Source: Rhodothermaeota bacterium MED-G19 (GTDB lineage Bacteria > Bacteroidota > Bacteroidia > Cytophagales > MED-G16). From it: DNA of 64,000 nucleotides. Positions within the stretch are counted from its first letter, which is position 1; each line of letters opens with the position of its first letter. Below are positions 36,787-46,467 of this stretch, piece after piece. A program made the translations under genes and the position numbers. Location: contig NTKI01000001.1 in NCBI GenBank assembly GCA_002457315.1, forward strand, positions 1-64,000, in the 5' to 3' direction. The notes beneath the pieces are model-generated. The model made no database searches. It was given only the letters and a program-made list of their open reading frames with translations, and had not been told where the DNA came from.

Positions 36787-37652
36787 TTTTTGCTGGCATT
36801 AAAAAGTTTTTCTTTCTCTTTTTTTGAAAGACTTGCATATCCACTCTCAGATATTTTATCTAGTATTTTATCAATTTCATCTTGGGAAATATCTTTTTTC
36901 ATTTCCTTTGTATCTTCTTCTTTTTTATCATAGCCTCCTCTTTTGTTTTTGCTAAAAAGGTTGATGATATCAATTATTCCTTGTCCCATATTAACCCCAT
37001 TTTGAAGTTGTCTAATATAAAGATAACCAATCAATGCCCCACCCAAATGTGCAATCTCTCCCCCAGCATTACTTCCAGTAACATCAAAAAAAGATAACAA
37101 TATATAAAAAAGGGCAATATATTTTATCCTCACAGGACCTAAAAATAACAGGTAAAAAGTATAGTTTGGTAATAGAGTAGCAGACCCAACAACCACACTG
37201 AATACTCCAGCTGATGCTCCTAGCATGAGTGACTCAGAAATACGATTATCATAGAAAGGAATAATATTAAATAAAGCCATATATGATAGCCCACCAATAA
37301 TTCCACCAATTATATACAAAGAGATTACAGCATTATTACCAATGTTATTATGAATTATTTTGCCAAACCAGTAAAGGAATAGCATATTCCAAAGGATATG
37401 CATAAAGTTCATATGGAGAAAAAAATAAGTTATAAGAGACCAAGGCTGAAAAATAAAAACTTTGAGTGAGGCGGGTAGCATTAACTTATTTAAGAATGAA
37501 TTAAAAAATTCACTTAATCCTGATAAAGTTACAAACACCTCTAGGATACTCATTGAGACAAATACAATAATATTTATTAAGATGATCTTTATCAGGCCAT
37601 TATTTTCCTTGTTCCAAGCATTTCTAAAGTCTTCAATTATAAAGTTTGCCAT
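36783..37652 (-). CDS. Rhomboid intramembrane serine protease with C-terminal DUF6576-like tail
   Basis: A 289-residue rhomboid with six membrane spans. Catalytic serine is in LGASAGVFS, catalytic histidine in AHLGGALIGY, and the HMNFMHILWNMLFLYWFG loop carries the conserved His and Asn (the WNMLFL block). A cytoplasmic tail (DEIDKILDKISESGYASLSKKEKEKLF) resembles a short conserved module seen at the end of Bacteroidota rhomboids. It is 2 bp downstream of the second rhomboid gene. Substrates are unknown; two adjacent rhomboids beside mutL is a recurrent arrangement in Flavobacteriia, as I remember it. Confidence 0.9.
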   Translation of the reverse strand: MANFIIEDFRNAWNKENNGLIKIILINIIVFVSMSILEVFVTLSGLSEFFNSFLNKLMLPASLKVFIFQPWSLITYFFLHMNFMHILWNMLFLYWFGKIIHNNIGNNAVISLYIIGGIIGGLSYMALFNIIPFYDNRISESLMLGASAGVFSVVVGSATLLPNYTFYLLFLGPVRIKYIALFYILLSFFDVTGSNAGGEIAHLGGALIGYLYIRQLQNGVNMGQGIIDIINLFSKNKRGGYDKKEEDTKEMKKDISQDEIDKILDKISESGYASLSKKEKEKLFNASKK

Positions 37653-37654
37653 TA

Positions 37655-38434
37655 TCAGTAGTAGGTTCCATACTTATTTTTCCAGTATCTTAATATAATA
37701 TAAGCTATTAGCATACCACCTAAATGAGCTAGGTGAGCAACATTGTCTCCGGGCATTCTATTAAATTCACTCCATATCTCATATAACCCATACACCAGAA
37801 CGAGATACTTTGCCTTAACAGGAATAGGAGGTATTAGAAGCATTAGTTGCATGTTGGGAAAAAGCATAGCGAAAGCAAGTAATATTCCAAATACTGCACC
37901 TGATGCACCTACCATTGGAACATCATTGTTGCTTTTTAGTATGGTATTTGTAATATCTATACTTTCTTTGATGAAAGCTTCACTGCCTGGATTTTCAGAA
38001 TAACTACTAATGAAATCATATAATTGATTATAATATTCTTTTGAATTATCTAATACAAATTTTCTGAAAGCATCTGGATTAGGATTATTTTGATAGTTTT
38101 TAACATCTGTCTCAAGAGAATAATTTTCATAAAAATTTACGCCGGAGTATAATATTCCGGCTCCTATACCTGTTATAAGGTAGAAAGTAAAAAATTTTTT
38201 AGACCCCCAAACTTTCTCAAGGATAGGAGCAAAGACTATTACCGCAAACATGTTACTGAAAAGATGACCAAATCCTGCGTGAATCCACATATAAGTTAAA
38301 AATTGGTAGGGCTTAAAAGTATCTGATAATATGTATCTTAGACCAAATTCTTCAATTATATAACCTCCTGTAAAGAGGAAAATTATCCCATTTATTATAA
38401 GTATATTTTTTGCTGCTGGAGTTAGATTGAACAT
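37655..38434 (-). CDS. Rhomboid intramembrane serine protease with long extramembrane insert
   Basis: A 259-residue rhomboid. Catalytic residues are in VGASGAVFG (Ser) and AHLGGML (His), and the first loop holds MWIHAGFGHLFSNMFA with the conserved His/Asn. Between the third span and the catalytic serine there is an unusually long polar insert of about 75 residues (NFYENYSLETD... to SNNDVP). It shares 1 bp with mutL upstream and is followed 2 bp later by the second rhomboid. Confidence 0.9.
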   Translation of the reverse strand: MFNLTPAAKNILIINGIIFLFTGGYIIEEFGLRYILSDTFKPYQFLTYMWIHAGFGHLFSNMFAVIVFAPILEKVWGSKKFFTFYLITGIGAGILYSGVNFYENYSLETDVKNYQNNPNPDAFRKFVLDNSKEYYNQLYDFISSYSENPGSEAFIKESIDITNTILKSNNDVPMVGASGAVFGILLAFAMLFPNMQLMLLIPPIPVKAKYLVLVYGLYEIWSEFNRMPGDNVAHLAHLGGMLIAYIILRYWKNKYGTYY

Positions 38435-40176
38435 CAGAATAAATTTTCTACTTTATCAATACCTAATTCTATATAATTTTGTTTCCCATCAGGAGAATAC
38501 TTTGGATTTTTACAAGCAAATAATCTATCAATTATGAGATTCATTTCAGTATGAGATAAGTTTTTACTGTTTGTGATCCTTGCTTTTTTTGAAAAAGATT
38601 TTAGTATGAGTTCTTTTTTTTGAGATTTTAAATCCAAATTATTATTTTTTACTTCTTCAACAAATCCTTCTATAATTTCTTTCTCATTTATATCATCTAG
38701 ACCACTAGGTATTCCATTAATTACAATAGAATTTTTTCCAAAAATATCAATACTAAACCCTATTGAACTAATGTCTTCTAAAATCTCTTCAATGATTTTA
38801 AAATCAGATGAATTAAATTCTATATACTGAGGAAATAAACTTTGTTGAGTATTTGAATAATTATTTAAGCTACTTTTTTGATACTTTTCAAAAAGAATTC
38901 TTTGCTGGCAGTTTTTATGATTAAATATTAATAGTTTTTCACCTAGTTGTTTGAATATAAAGTTTTCTAGGAATTGAACAGGTGCATTTTCGTTTTCAAA
39001 AGTATCTTTCTTTTCAAAAAGTAATCTGTCTGAATTTTCAATTTTAACATTTTCAAAGATTTTATCCCAATCTTTTCTTTTCTCTGAGTAAACTGTTTTC
39101 TTGCTTGAAGGTGATGCTATTTCTGATTCTAAAAAATTAATGTTTTTTGTAAAATTAACATCAGCATCAAAATTAAGACTTGGAGATACATTAAACTTTT
39201 CTAAAGATTTTTTAACTGAAGATTTAATAAGACTGTATATTAATTTTTCATCTTCAAATTTTATTTCTGTTTTTGTTGGATGTATATTAATATCTACTAA
39301 ATCAGTATTTATTGATATAAAAAGAACATAAAAAGGAAATTTTTTATCTTCAATAAGTCCCTCATAACTATTGATTATAGCATGATTTAGATATCCACTT
39401 TTTATAAATCTATTATTTACATAAATGTACTGCTCACCTCTTGTCTTCTTCGAATTTTCTGGCTTACCTATGAACCCTTCTATTGTTATTCCACCATACT
39501 TCTCTTCACAGGATATTAGATTATTTTCATAGCTTTTTTTAAAAATTGAAACTAGTCTCTTCTTAAGGTTTGTTCCCTTTAGATTATATACCTCAGCCTC
39601 TTCATTTACTAGAATAAAATTTAAATTATAATTTGCAATAGCAGACCTTATAAATTCTTCTATTATATGTCTAAGTTCAACATTGTTAGATTTTAAAAAA
39701 TTTCTTCTAGCAGGGACACTATAAAATAAATTTTTACATGTTATACTAGTCCCTTTTTGAAAGTTTATATCTTTTTTTTCAGTTATAATAGAATCTTTTA
39801 AAATAACTTGATGGCCAGTTTTATTGTTACTGATTCTAGTTTTTAATATTACTTCTGTTACTGCCGCTATAGAAGCAAGAGCTTCACCTCTAAAGCCCAT
39901 TGTCTTAACTTTATAAAGATCTTCTGTTTTTGACAATTTAGATGTTGCATGTCTATTAAAACAATTAATAGAATCTTCTTTTGACATTCCCTCGCCATCG
40001 TCAATTACAGATATTGATTGCTTACCAGCATCCTTTATGACTATCTTAATATTTTTAGCTTTTGCGTCAATACTATTCTCAATTAATTCTTTAATTATAG
40101 ATGATGGTCTCTGGATTACTTCACCAGCTGCAATTTGATTTGCTACAGATTTTGGTAGTTGATTTATTATATTCAT
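38434..40176 (-). CDS. mutL: DNA mismatch repair protein MutL, endonuclease motif not conserved
   Basis: Couples mismatch recognition by MutS to strand removal. The 580 residues have a normal GHKL ATPase N terminus (ELIENSIDA, VIDDGEGM, TMGFRGEALASI, INIHPTKTEIKF) and a MutL C-terminal dimerisation domain (about residue 400 onward). The segment aligning to the metal-binding DQHAAHERILFE motif reads NHKNCQQRILFE (38887-38922), and the second site, CPHGRP in endonuclease MutLs, reads SPDGKQ. It may therefore not nick DNA itself. It leads a leftward operon with the rhomboids. Confidence 0.94.
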   Translation of the reverse strand: MNIINQLPKSVANQIAAGEVIQRPSSIIKELIENSIDAKAKNIKIVIKDAGKQSISVIDDGEGMSKEDSINCFNRHATSKLSKTEDLYKVKTMGFRGEALASIAAVTEVILKTRISNNKTGHQVILKDSIITEKKDINFQKGTSITCKNLFYSVPARRNFLKSNNVELRHIIEEFIRSAIANYNLNFILVNEEAEVYNLKGTNLKKRLVSIFKKSYENNLISCEEKYGGITIEGFIGKPENSKKTRGEQYIYVNNRFIKSGYLNHAIINSYEGLIEDKKFPFYVLFISINTDLVDINIHPTKTEIKFEDEKLIYSLIKSSVKKSLEKFNVSPSLNFDADVNFTKNINFLESEIASPSSKKTVYSEKRKDWDKIFENVKIENSDRLLFEKKDTFENENAPVQFLENFIFKQLGEKLLIFNHKNCQQRILFEKYQKSSLNNYSNTQQSLFPQYIEFNSSDFKIIEEILEDISSIGFSIDIFGKNSIVINGIPSGLDDINEKEIIEGFVEEVKNNNLDLKSQKKELILKSFSKKARITNSKNLSHTEMNLIIDRLFACKNPKYSPDGKQNYIELGIDKVENLF

Positions 40177-40177
40177 C

Positions 40178-40477
40178 TTATTTCTTAGCCCACTTTTTTA
40201 GAAGGAACCATAAAGGTATTAAAATGATAAAAATAAAAATTTTATTTCCTAAATAAAGCCATCCAAAAATTAAAAAAGATAAAATAAATGCAATCAATAA
40301 CTGAAGTCTAGAAGTACTTAATTTATTTTGATTTCTATTTCTTTTAAAAAATTTTTTCTTCGTATTTTTTGATTCCGATACCCTTTGATCCAATTCATCT
40401 TTTATAGGATCAAAATGTCTCGGAGCAAATTTAAACCTTCTGCTATCTGGAAGTTTAATAAACGAAGGAAGTCTCAT
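40178..40477 (-). CDS. Small conserved two-span membrane protein next to mutL
   Basis: A 99-residue basic protein. The N-terminal half has the block RRFKFAPRHFDPIKDELDQR; the C-terminal half has two membrane segments (LLIAFILSFLIFGWLYLG and IFIFIILIPLWFLL). Small proteins with an FxYxPRYY-like motif sit beside mutL in many Flavobacteriia and are often mislabelled riboflavin synthase beta subunit; this looks like a relative. It is 1 bp upstream of mutL and probably in its operon. The function is unknown. Confidence 0.7.
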   Translation of the reverse strand: MRLPSFIKLPDSRRFKFAPRHFDPIKDELDQRVSESKNTKKKFFKRNRNQNKLSTSRLQLLIAFILSFLIFGWLYLGNKIFIFIILIPLWFLLKKWAKK

Positions 40478-40602
40478 ATTTTAAAAAATCATATTAAATA
40501 ATACATAAAGATAGATTGAAAAATTGTTAATTTAGTAATACTTATTTTATAAGCAAGTAATTAGGTTTTTCTATATTACTATTAATGTAATTTAATCTTT
40601 AT

Positions 40603-41724
40603 ATGAAGATTGGTATTGTCTGTTATCCCACATTTGGTGGTAGTGGTGTTGTCGCAACTGAACTTGGGAAATCTTTATCTGAAAAAGGAAATACTGTCCA
40701 CTTTATATCATACGCTCAGCCAGCTAGATTGAATGTGTTTAGTGATAATTTATTTTATCATGAGGTATCTATAAAAAATTATCCTCTGTTTGAGTACCCA
40801 CCTTATGAAACATCACTTACTAGTAAACTTGTCGAGATTGTGAAATTTGAGAAGTTAGACATAATTCATGTTCATTACGCTATACCTCATGCATCATCGG
40901 CATTACTTGCAAAGGATATTCTTAAGACAATGGGAATAGATATACCCGTTATCACAACATTACATGGTACTGATATTACATTAGTAGGAAAAGACCCATC
41001 ATGTAAACCAGTTATAAATTATTCTATTAACAGGTCTGATGGAGTAACAGCAGTATCAAATAGTTTGAGAAAAGACACATTAGATATATTTAATATTGAA
41101 AATAAAATCCAGGTGATTCCTAATTTTATAGATATTAATAAATACGCATCTGTTAAAAGGAATTCATACAGAGGTAATTTATGTAAGAAAGGAGAAAAAT
41201 TACTAATACATACTTCAAACTTTAGAAAAGTTAAAAGAATTCAAGATGTGGTCAACATCTTCTGTAAAATAAATAAAGAAATTCCATCAAAACTCATAAT
41301 GATTGGTGATGGTCCACAAAGAGCTAATATAGAATCTTTGACAAGATCTTTATGTTCTCTTAGAGATGTTATGTTTATAGGAAAGGTTCCAGATGTTGAA
41401 AATGTTTTGCATAATGCAGATCTATTTTTATTAACTTCTGAGAAAGAGAGCTTTGGACTTTCTGCACTTGAGGCTATGGCTTCCTCTGTCCCAGTAATAT
41501 CATCTAACGCAGGTGGTTTGCCTGAGCTAGTAGAGGATGGGAAATCTGGTTATACATGCGATATTGGTGATATAGAATCTATGTCAAATAGAGCTATATC
41601 CATTCTTGATAAATCTAACCTTAAAGGTTTTAAAGAGAGTGCTTTGAAAAGAGCTAAAAAATTTGATGTTAATAATATTTTACCACTTTATATTAATTAT
41701 TATAATGATATTTTAAGAAAATAA
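40603..41724 (+). CDS. bshA: N-acetyl-alpha-D-glucosaminyl L-malate synthase
   Basis: GT4 glycosyltransferase that joins UDP-GlcNAc to L-malate, first step of bacillithiol synthesis. The 373 residues begin IGIVCYPTFGGSGVVATELG, the BshA signature, then HVHYAIPHASSA and TTLHGTDITLVG for substrate binding, IPNFIDI, and the GT4 ExFGLSALEAMA motif (EKESFGLSALEAMASSVPV). bshB and bshC are not in the window. It is followed 3 bp later by the PIN-PhoH gene. Confidence 0.95.
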   Translation: MKIGIVCYPTFGGSGVVATELGKSLSEKGNTVHFISYAQPARLNVFSDNLFYHEVSIKNYPLFEYPPYETSLTSKLVEIVKFEKLDIIHVHYAIPHASSALLAKDILKTMGIDIPVITTLHGTDITLVGKDPSCKPVINYSINRSDGVTAVSNSLRKDTLDIFNIENKIQVIPNFIDINKYASVKRNSYRGNLCKKGEKLLIHTSNFRKVKRIQDVVNIFCKINKEIPSKLIMIGDGPQRANIESLTRSLCSLRDVMFIGKVPDVENVLHNADLFLLTSEKESFGLSALEAMASSVPVISSNAGGLPELVEDGKSGYTCDIGDIESMSNRAISILDKSNLKGFKESALKRAKKFDVNNILPLYINYYNDILRK

Positions 41725-41727
41725 ATT

Positions 41728-43050
41728 ATGCCTCTAAAAAAAAAGAAGATTTATGTTCTAGACACTTCGGTGATTTTATTTTCACATGATTCCATAATGA
41801 ATTTTGAAGAAAATGATATAGGAATACCAATAACTGTTCTTGAAGAATTAGACCATCTCAAAAAAGGTAATGACACTATAAATTTTGAGGCAAGAGAGTT
41901 TATTAGAATGATAGATGAATTGTCTTCAAATAAGATGTTAAACGACTGGATTCCATTGAACGGAAAGACTAAAGGTAAATTTAAGATACTTGTTAATCAG
42001 AAGACAAAAAATAATATTTTTAATGATGAAATTAATGATCATAAAATATTAGATTCAGCTCTTAACCTTCAGAAGGAAGAGAAAAATAAAATTGTTACTC
42101 TTGTTTCAAAAGATATTAACCTTAGGTTAAAAGCTAAATCATTAAACTTAAAGGCAGAAGATTATTTAACAGGTAAAATAAAAAATTTAAACTCGTTAGA
42201 TTTAGAGGGTCAAGTTTTAGAAAGCGTAAAAGATGAAGTAATTGACAATATTTATGAAAACAACATCATAGAAAAAAAAATAATTTTCCCTAGAAAAAAA
42301 TTAAGTGATAATTCCTATTATATTCTTAAAAACTCAAAAAAATCAGTATTAATATACTTCGATGCTGATACAGATACCATAAATAGAGTCGAGAAGACGC
42401 CTATTACTGGAATAAAACCAAGAAATGCAGAGCAGGCATTTGCTATCCACTCACTTTTAAATGATAAGGTGTCATTAGTTTCAATTAATGGGGTGGCTGG
42501 AACAGGAAAGACTTTGTTAGCATTAGCCTCAGCCATATCACAGAGAAGAGATTACAAGCAAATATTTGTTGCAAGACCTATAGTTCCTTTAAGTAATAAA
42601 GATATAGGGTATCTGCCAGGGGATATTAACTCAAAGATTAATCCATACATGGAACCACTTTGGGATAATTTTAAATACATTCAAAATCAATACAAAGAAA
42701 CATCCAAGGACTTTAAAGTATTAAAAAATATGATTGAATCTGAGAAGCTAGTAATTCAACCTCTAGCTTACATAAGAGGCAGAAGTTTTTCAAATATTTA
42801 TTTTATTATAGACGAAGCTCAAAACTTGACACCTCATGAAATTAAAACTATAATATCAAGGGCTGGAGAAAATACAAAAATTGTATTTACCGGTGATATC
42901 AATCAGATTGATACTCCTTATCTAGACTCGCAAAGTAATGGTCTATCATATCTCATTGATAAATTAAAAGGACAAAAATTATATTCTCATGTTACACTTA
43001 GAAAAGGAGAGAGATCAGAATTAGCTAATCTTGCTAATGATTTATTATAG
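41728..43050 (+). CDS. PIN domain-PhoH family ATPase (PhoH2/YlaK type)
   Basis: A 440-residue fusion of an N-terminal PIN ribonuclease-like domain (about 1-150: YVLDTSVILFSHDSI, PITVLEELDHLK, LVSKDINLRLKAK) and a C-terminal PhoH ATPase/helicase domain with Walker A GVAGTGKTLLA near residue 255, Walker B YFIIDEAQNLTPHE and sensor block KIVFTGDINQID. PhoH2 proteins act as ATP-driven RNA helicase and RNase in other bacteria. The four acidic PIN residues seem largely kept. It lies between bshA and acs, with small gaps on both sides. Confidence 0.92.
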   Translation: MPLKKKKIYVLDTSVILFSHDSIMNFEENDIGIPITVLEELDHLKKGNDTINFEAREFIRMIDELSSNKMLNDWIPLNGKTKGKFKILVNQKTKNNIFNDEINDHKILDSALNLQKEEKNKIVTLVSKDINLRLKAKSLNLKAEDYLTGKIKNLNSLDLEGQVLESVKDEVIDNIYENNIIEKKIIFPRKKLSDNSYYILKNSKKSVLIYFDADTDTINRVEKTPITGIKPRNAEQAFAIHSLLNDKVSLVSINGVAGTGKTLLALASAISQRRDYKQIFVARPIVPLSNKDIGYLPGDINSKINPYMEPLWDNFKYIQNQYKETSKDFKVLKNMIESEKLVIQPLAYIRGRSFSNIYFIIDEAQNLTPHEIKTIISRAGENTKIVFTGDINQIDTPYLDSQSNGLSYLIDKLKGQKLYSHVTLRKGERSELANLANDLL

Positions 43051-43071
43051 ACTTTTTTACTATATTGAATT

Positions 43072-44955
43072 ATGATAAATAATCTAGAAGAATACCACAT
43101 TCATTATAGGGATAGTGTTAAGGATCCTGAAAAATATTGGAAGGATTATTCCTCAAAATTTTTATGGAAGAAAGAACCTTCCGATGTTTTAAATTGGAAT
43201 TTTATTGACCCTGATATTAAGTGGTTCAAAGATGGAGAACTTAATATAACAGAAAATATTTTTGAAAGAAATAAAGAAAAAGCTGATGATATAGCAATTA
43301 TATGGGAACCTAATGAGCCTAATGAAGAGAATATAACTTACACGTATAACCAGTTATTTGATGAGGTTTGTTCCTTTGCTAATGTTTTAAAAAAATTAGG
43401 TGTTGAGAAGGGTGATAGGGTTATTATTTATTTACCTATGATACCTGAGGCTGCAATTTCAATGCTTGCATGTGCTAGAATAGGTGCAGTTCACTCTGTT
43501 GTTTTTGCTGGATTTAGCGCTTCATCTTTATCTGATAGAATTAATGATTGTCAAGCAAAACTTGTTATTACTTCAGATGGAAATTTCAGGGGAAATAAGA
43601 TTATTCCTGTCAAAGATGTAGTTGATGAAGCAATTGAATCTACATCTTCTATTGATTATGTGCTTACTATAAGAAGAACATCTTCTACTATAAACATGAA
43701 AAAAGATAGAGATATTTGGTACCATGAAATTGTCAATACTGTAGATAAAAGTTGTGAGGCTGAGAAAATGAAATCTGAAGATTTATTATTTATTCTTTAT
43801 ACTTCTGGTTCTACGGGAAAACCCAAGGGAGTTGTCCATACCTGTGCTGGTTATATGGTATATACTCAGTTTACTTTTGAGAATGTTTTTCAATATAAAG
43901 ATGGTGATACCTATTGGTGTACTGCAGATGTAGGTTGGATTACTGGGCATAGTTATATTGTATATGGCCCTTTATTAAGAGGGGCTAAAACAATAATGTT
44001 TGAAGGTTTGCCAACTTATCCAAATGCCTCAAGGTTTTGGGAAATAATTGATAAACATAAAGTGAATCAATTTTATACAGCTCCAACAGCTATAAGAGCA
44101 TTACAATCTTTTGGCGATAAATTTTTAGAAGGGTATAATTTATCATCTCTAAAGGTCATTGGTTCAGTGGGGGAACCAATAAATGAAGAAGCTTGGAATT
44201 GGTATTATGAGAATATTGGCAAGAAAAAATGTCCTATTGTTGATACTTGGTGGCAAACCGAGACGGGAGGTATTATGATTTCACCTCTTCCTAATATTAT
44301 TAAATGTAAGCCAACATATGCTACTCTTCCATTACCAGGGATTCAGCCAATTTTACTAGATAATGATGGGATTGAAATCAAAGAAAATAATGTTGAAGGG
44401 AACCTGTGTATAAAGTATCCGTGGCCATCTATATTAAGGACAACCTATGGTGACCATAAAAGATGTAAAGAGACATATTTTTCTACATTTAAGGGATATT
44501 ATTTTACTGGTGATGGAGCGAAACGTGATGACGAAGGAATGTATAGAATTTTAGGGAGAGTAGATGATGTTATTAATGTATCTGGACATAGAATTGGAAC
44601 TGCAGAGGTGGAAGATGCTATAAATCAGTACAAAGAAGTAGTTGAGTCAGCAGTTGTTGGTTTTCCTCATGAAATTAAAGGTCAAGGTATTTTTGGTTTT
44701 GTAATAGTAAAAGATAAATCTAAAGATATAGACTACTTTAATAAAATAAGAGAGATGGTTACCAAGCATATCGGCCCAATTGCTAAGCCTGATAAAATAC
44801 TTGTAGTTCCAGGACTACCTAAAACAAGATCAGGTAAGATTATGAGAAGAATTCTAAGAAAAATAGCTGCAAATGAATTTGATAATTTTGGGGATATTTC
44901 TACTTTGTTAAATCCAGAGGTTGTAGATCAAATTATAACTGCACATAAAAATTAA
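43072..44955 (+). CDS. acs: Acetyl-coenzyme A synthetase
   Basis: Activates acetate to acetyl-CoA through acetyl-AMP. The 627 residues contain the adenylate-forming core YTSGSTGKPKGVVHT, DTYWCTADVGWITGHSYIVYGPL, VDTWWQTETGG, FTGDGAKRDDEGMYRILGRVDDVINVSGHRIGTAE and the C-terminal PKTRSGKIMRR with the acetylatable lysine near residue 588. This wording is specific for Acs rather than other acyl-CoA synthetases. It ends 1 bp before the convergent dehydrogenase gene. Confidence 0.95.
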   Translation: MINNLEEYHIHYRDSVKDPEKYWKDYSSKFLWKKEPSDVLNWNFIDPDIKWFKDGELNITENIFERNKEKADDIAIIWEPNEPNEENITYTYNQLFDEVCSFANVLKKLGVEKGDRVIIYLPMIPEAAISMLACARIGAVHSVVFAGFSASSLSDRINDCQAKLVITSDGNFRGNKIIPVKDVVDEAIESTSSIDYVLTIRRTSSTINMKKDRDIWYHEIVNTVDKSCEAEKMKSEDLLFILYTSGSTGKPKGVVHTCAGYMVYTQFTFENVFQYKDGDTYWCTADVGWITGHSYIVYGPLLRGAKTIMFEGLPTYPNASRFWEIIDKHKVNQFYTAPTAIRALQSFGDKFLEGYNLSSLKVIGSVGEPINEEAWNWYYENIGKKKCPIVDTWWQTETGGIMISPLPNIIKCKPTYATLPLPGIQPILLDNDGIEIKENNVEGNLCIKYPWPSILRTTYGDHKRCKETYFSTFKGYYFTGDGAKRDDEGMYRILGRVDDVINVSGHRIGTAEVEDAINQYKEVVESAVVGFPHEIKGQGIFGFVIVKDKSKDIDYFNKIREMVTKHIGPIAKPDKILVVPGLPKTRSGKIMRRILRKIAANEFDNFGDISTLLNPEVVDQIITAHKN

Positions 44956-44956
44956 T

Positions 44957-46381
44957 TTATTCTAGTTTGTCACTTATCTCATCTGGAATTTTAGTATAAC
45001 TTCTTTCCTCTCTACTTATCATTTTATCAAGTTCTTTTTCTCCAAAATTTAACTTGTTCCCACTAAAGAATACTCTCCATATTTTTCCCTTTTTAGATTC
45101 TGAAATATATATAGATCCATCTGGTCCCTGAGCTAATCCCATGGGTCTATAATTAGCTTCTTCCATATCTACTAATATGCTTCTTCCAGCAAAACCATCG
45201 GCGAAAATTTCTAATTTTCCAGAAGGAAAGCCTTCACTAAATGGTATAAACCCAACTACATAACCAGCTTGTGGATAAGGGACCCTATTAGTTGATCCAT
45301 GAAATGCAATAAAAGCTCCGTTTTTATACCTCTTAGGAAATTGATCTCCAGTATAAAAGAGCAAATCATTAGGTGCCCAATGTGCAGGGAGACCCATAAT
45401 GGGGTTACTATAATTATCCGATATTTGTTTTCCATCTCCGCCATACTCTGGTGCTAACATTCGTTTGTTTTTGAAATGATCATAATATGTATAAGGCCAT
45501 CCATAGTCATCTCCTTCTTCTATCTTCATAAACTCTTCAGCTGGCAAAATACTATTTTCCCATTCTGAATAATATTGAGGAGCATGATTATGCAAAAAAT
45601 CTCTTCCATGATTAACCCCATATAAAGAATTATTTAATTTATTCCACGTGAGACCAACAACACTTCTGATTCCGGTTGCATATCTTTTTCCATCTTTTAA
45701 GGATTGCCCTAATTTGTTTTTGTTAAATTTCCATATTCCACCTAAAATATCTAACTGTTCACAAGGGTATTCTCCCTTTACGTCTTTAGTAGAATACGTA
45801 TTAGGTTTTGTTTCCCAATTTTCACAGGCATTAGTAGGTGCACTAAATGTTACAAACATATTATCTTCTTCATCGAATGCTAATGATTTTGCATTATGCC
45901 ATCTGATTGGGTAAGGATCTACTAAAACAATTTCTGGTTTACCTTCAGGGATTAGTTTGTTGTTGTCAAGTTTTTGTCTATAGATAACTAATTCAGAAGT
46001 AAAATATAGATATCCATTATTTATCTTCATCTCAGTCCCAAATTTTCCATCATTTGGGTAATCACCAAATCTTTTTATTATATCTGCCTTTCCATCATTA
46101 TCACTATCTCTTAGGGCAACATTCCCATTTTTCCCAGTAGCAGTTCTTAATTTTACATATATATCTCCATTAGAATTTACTGCAATATGTCTAGATGGAC
46201 CAACTCCTTCAGTAACAACTGATGCTTGAAATCCTCCAGGAAGGTATAATCCTCCATTTAATTCATCTACTTTAACGGTACTCTTAAGTGAACTAATAGT
46301 GTTTTCTTCTTGTTTTTTGGATGTGGTACACCCCAATAATAATATGAATATTAAGAAGATTTTTATTTGATCAAATATCAT
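44957..46381 (-). CDS. PQQ-dependent sugar dehydrogenase family lipoprotein
   Basis: A 474-residue lipoprotein (lipobox LLGC, Cys18) with the six-bladed propeller pattern of soluble aldose/sorbosone dehydrogenase-like proteins: LPGGFQASVVTEGVGPSRHIAVNSNGDIYV, RWHNAKSLAFDEEDNMFVTF, RYATGIRSVVGLTW, LYGVNHGRDFLHNHAP, EGDDYGWPYTYYD, FIAFHGSTNR and YRPMGLAQGPDGSIYISES. The family oxidises sugars using PQQ, though many members have no proven cofactor. No PQQ synthesis gene is nearby. It acts outside the cytoplasm; the substrate is unknown. Confidence 0.85.
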   Translation of the reverse strand: MIFDQIKIFLIFILLLGCTTSKKQEENTISSLKSTVKVDELNGGLYLPGGFQASVVTEGVGPSRHIAVNSNGDIYVKLRTATGKNGNVALRDSDNDGKADIIKRFGDYPNDGKFGTEMKINNGYLYFTSELVIYRQKLDNNKLIPEGKPEIVLVDPYPIRWHNAKSLAFDEEDNMFVTFSAPTNACENWETKPNTYSTKDVKGEYPCEQLDILGGIWKFNKNKLGQSLKDGKRYATGIRSVVGLTWNKLNNSLYGVNHGRDFLHNHAPQYYSEWENSILPAEEFMKIEEGDDYGWPYTYYDHFKNKRMLAPEYGGDGKQISDNYSNPIMGLPAHWAPNDLLFYTGDQFPKRYKNGAFIAFHGSTNRVPYPQAGYVVGFIPFSEGFPSGKLEIFADGFAGRSILVDMEEANYRPMGLAQGPDGSIYISESKKGKIWRVFFSGNKLNFGEKELDKMISREERSYTKIPDEISDKLE

Positions 46382-46431
46382 ATAATTAAAATTAATACAA
46401 AAAAACTTGTGAATACCTAATCACTTTTGAT

Positions 46432-46462
46432 TTTGAATTATTTAAGAATGTTTATAAGATTG
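46432..46462 (+). promoter_or_regulatory. Promoter with TTTG-N19-TAAGATTG
   Basis: TTTG (46432-46435), 19-nt spacer, TAAGATTG (46455-46462; one mismatch to TAnnTTTG). The next ATG is at 46468, only 5 nt downstream, so a transcript from here would be leaderless or nearly so. Confidence 0.45.
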
Positions 46463-46467
46463 TATAT

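Noticed and set aside
45256-45444. Leftward 62-codon frame inside the PQQ-type dehydrogenase gene
   Set aside because: Same strand but another frame within a clear full-length gene; no start signal or family match.
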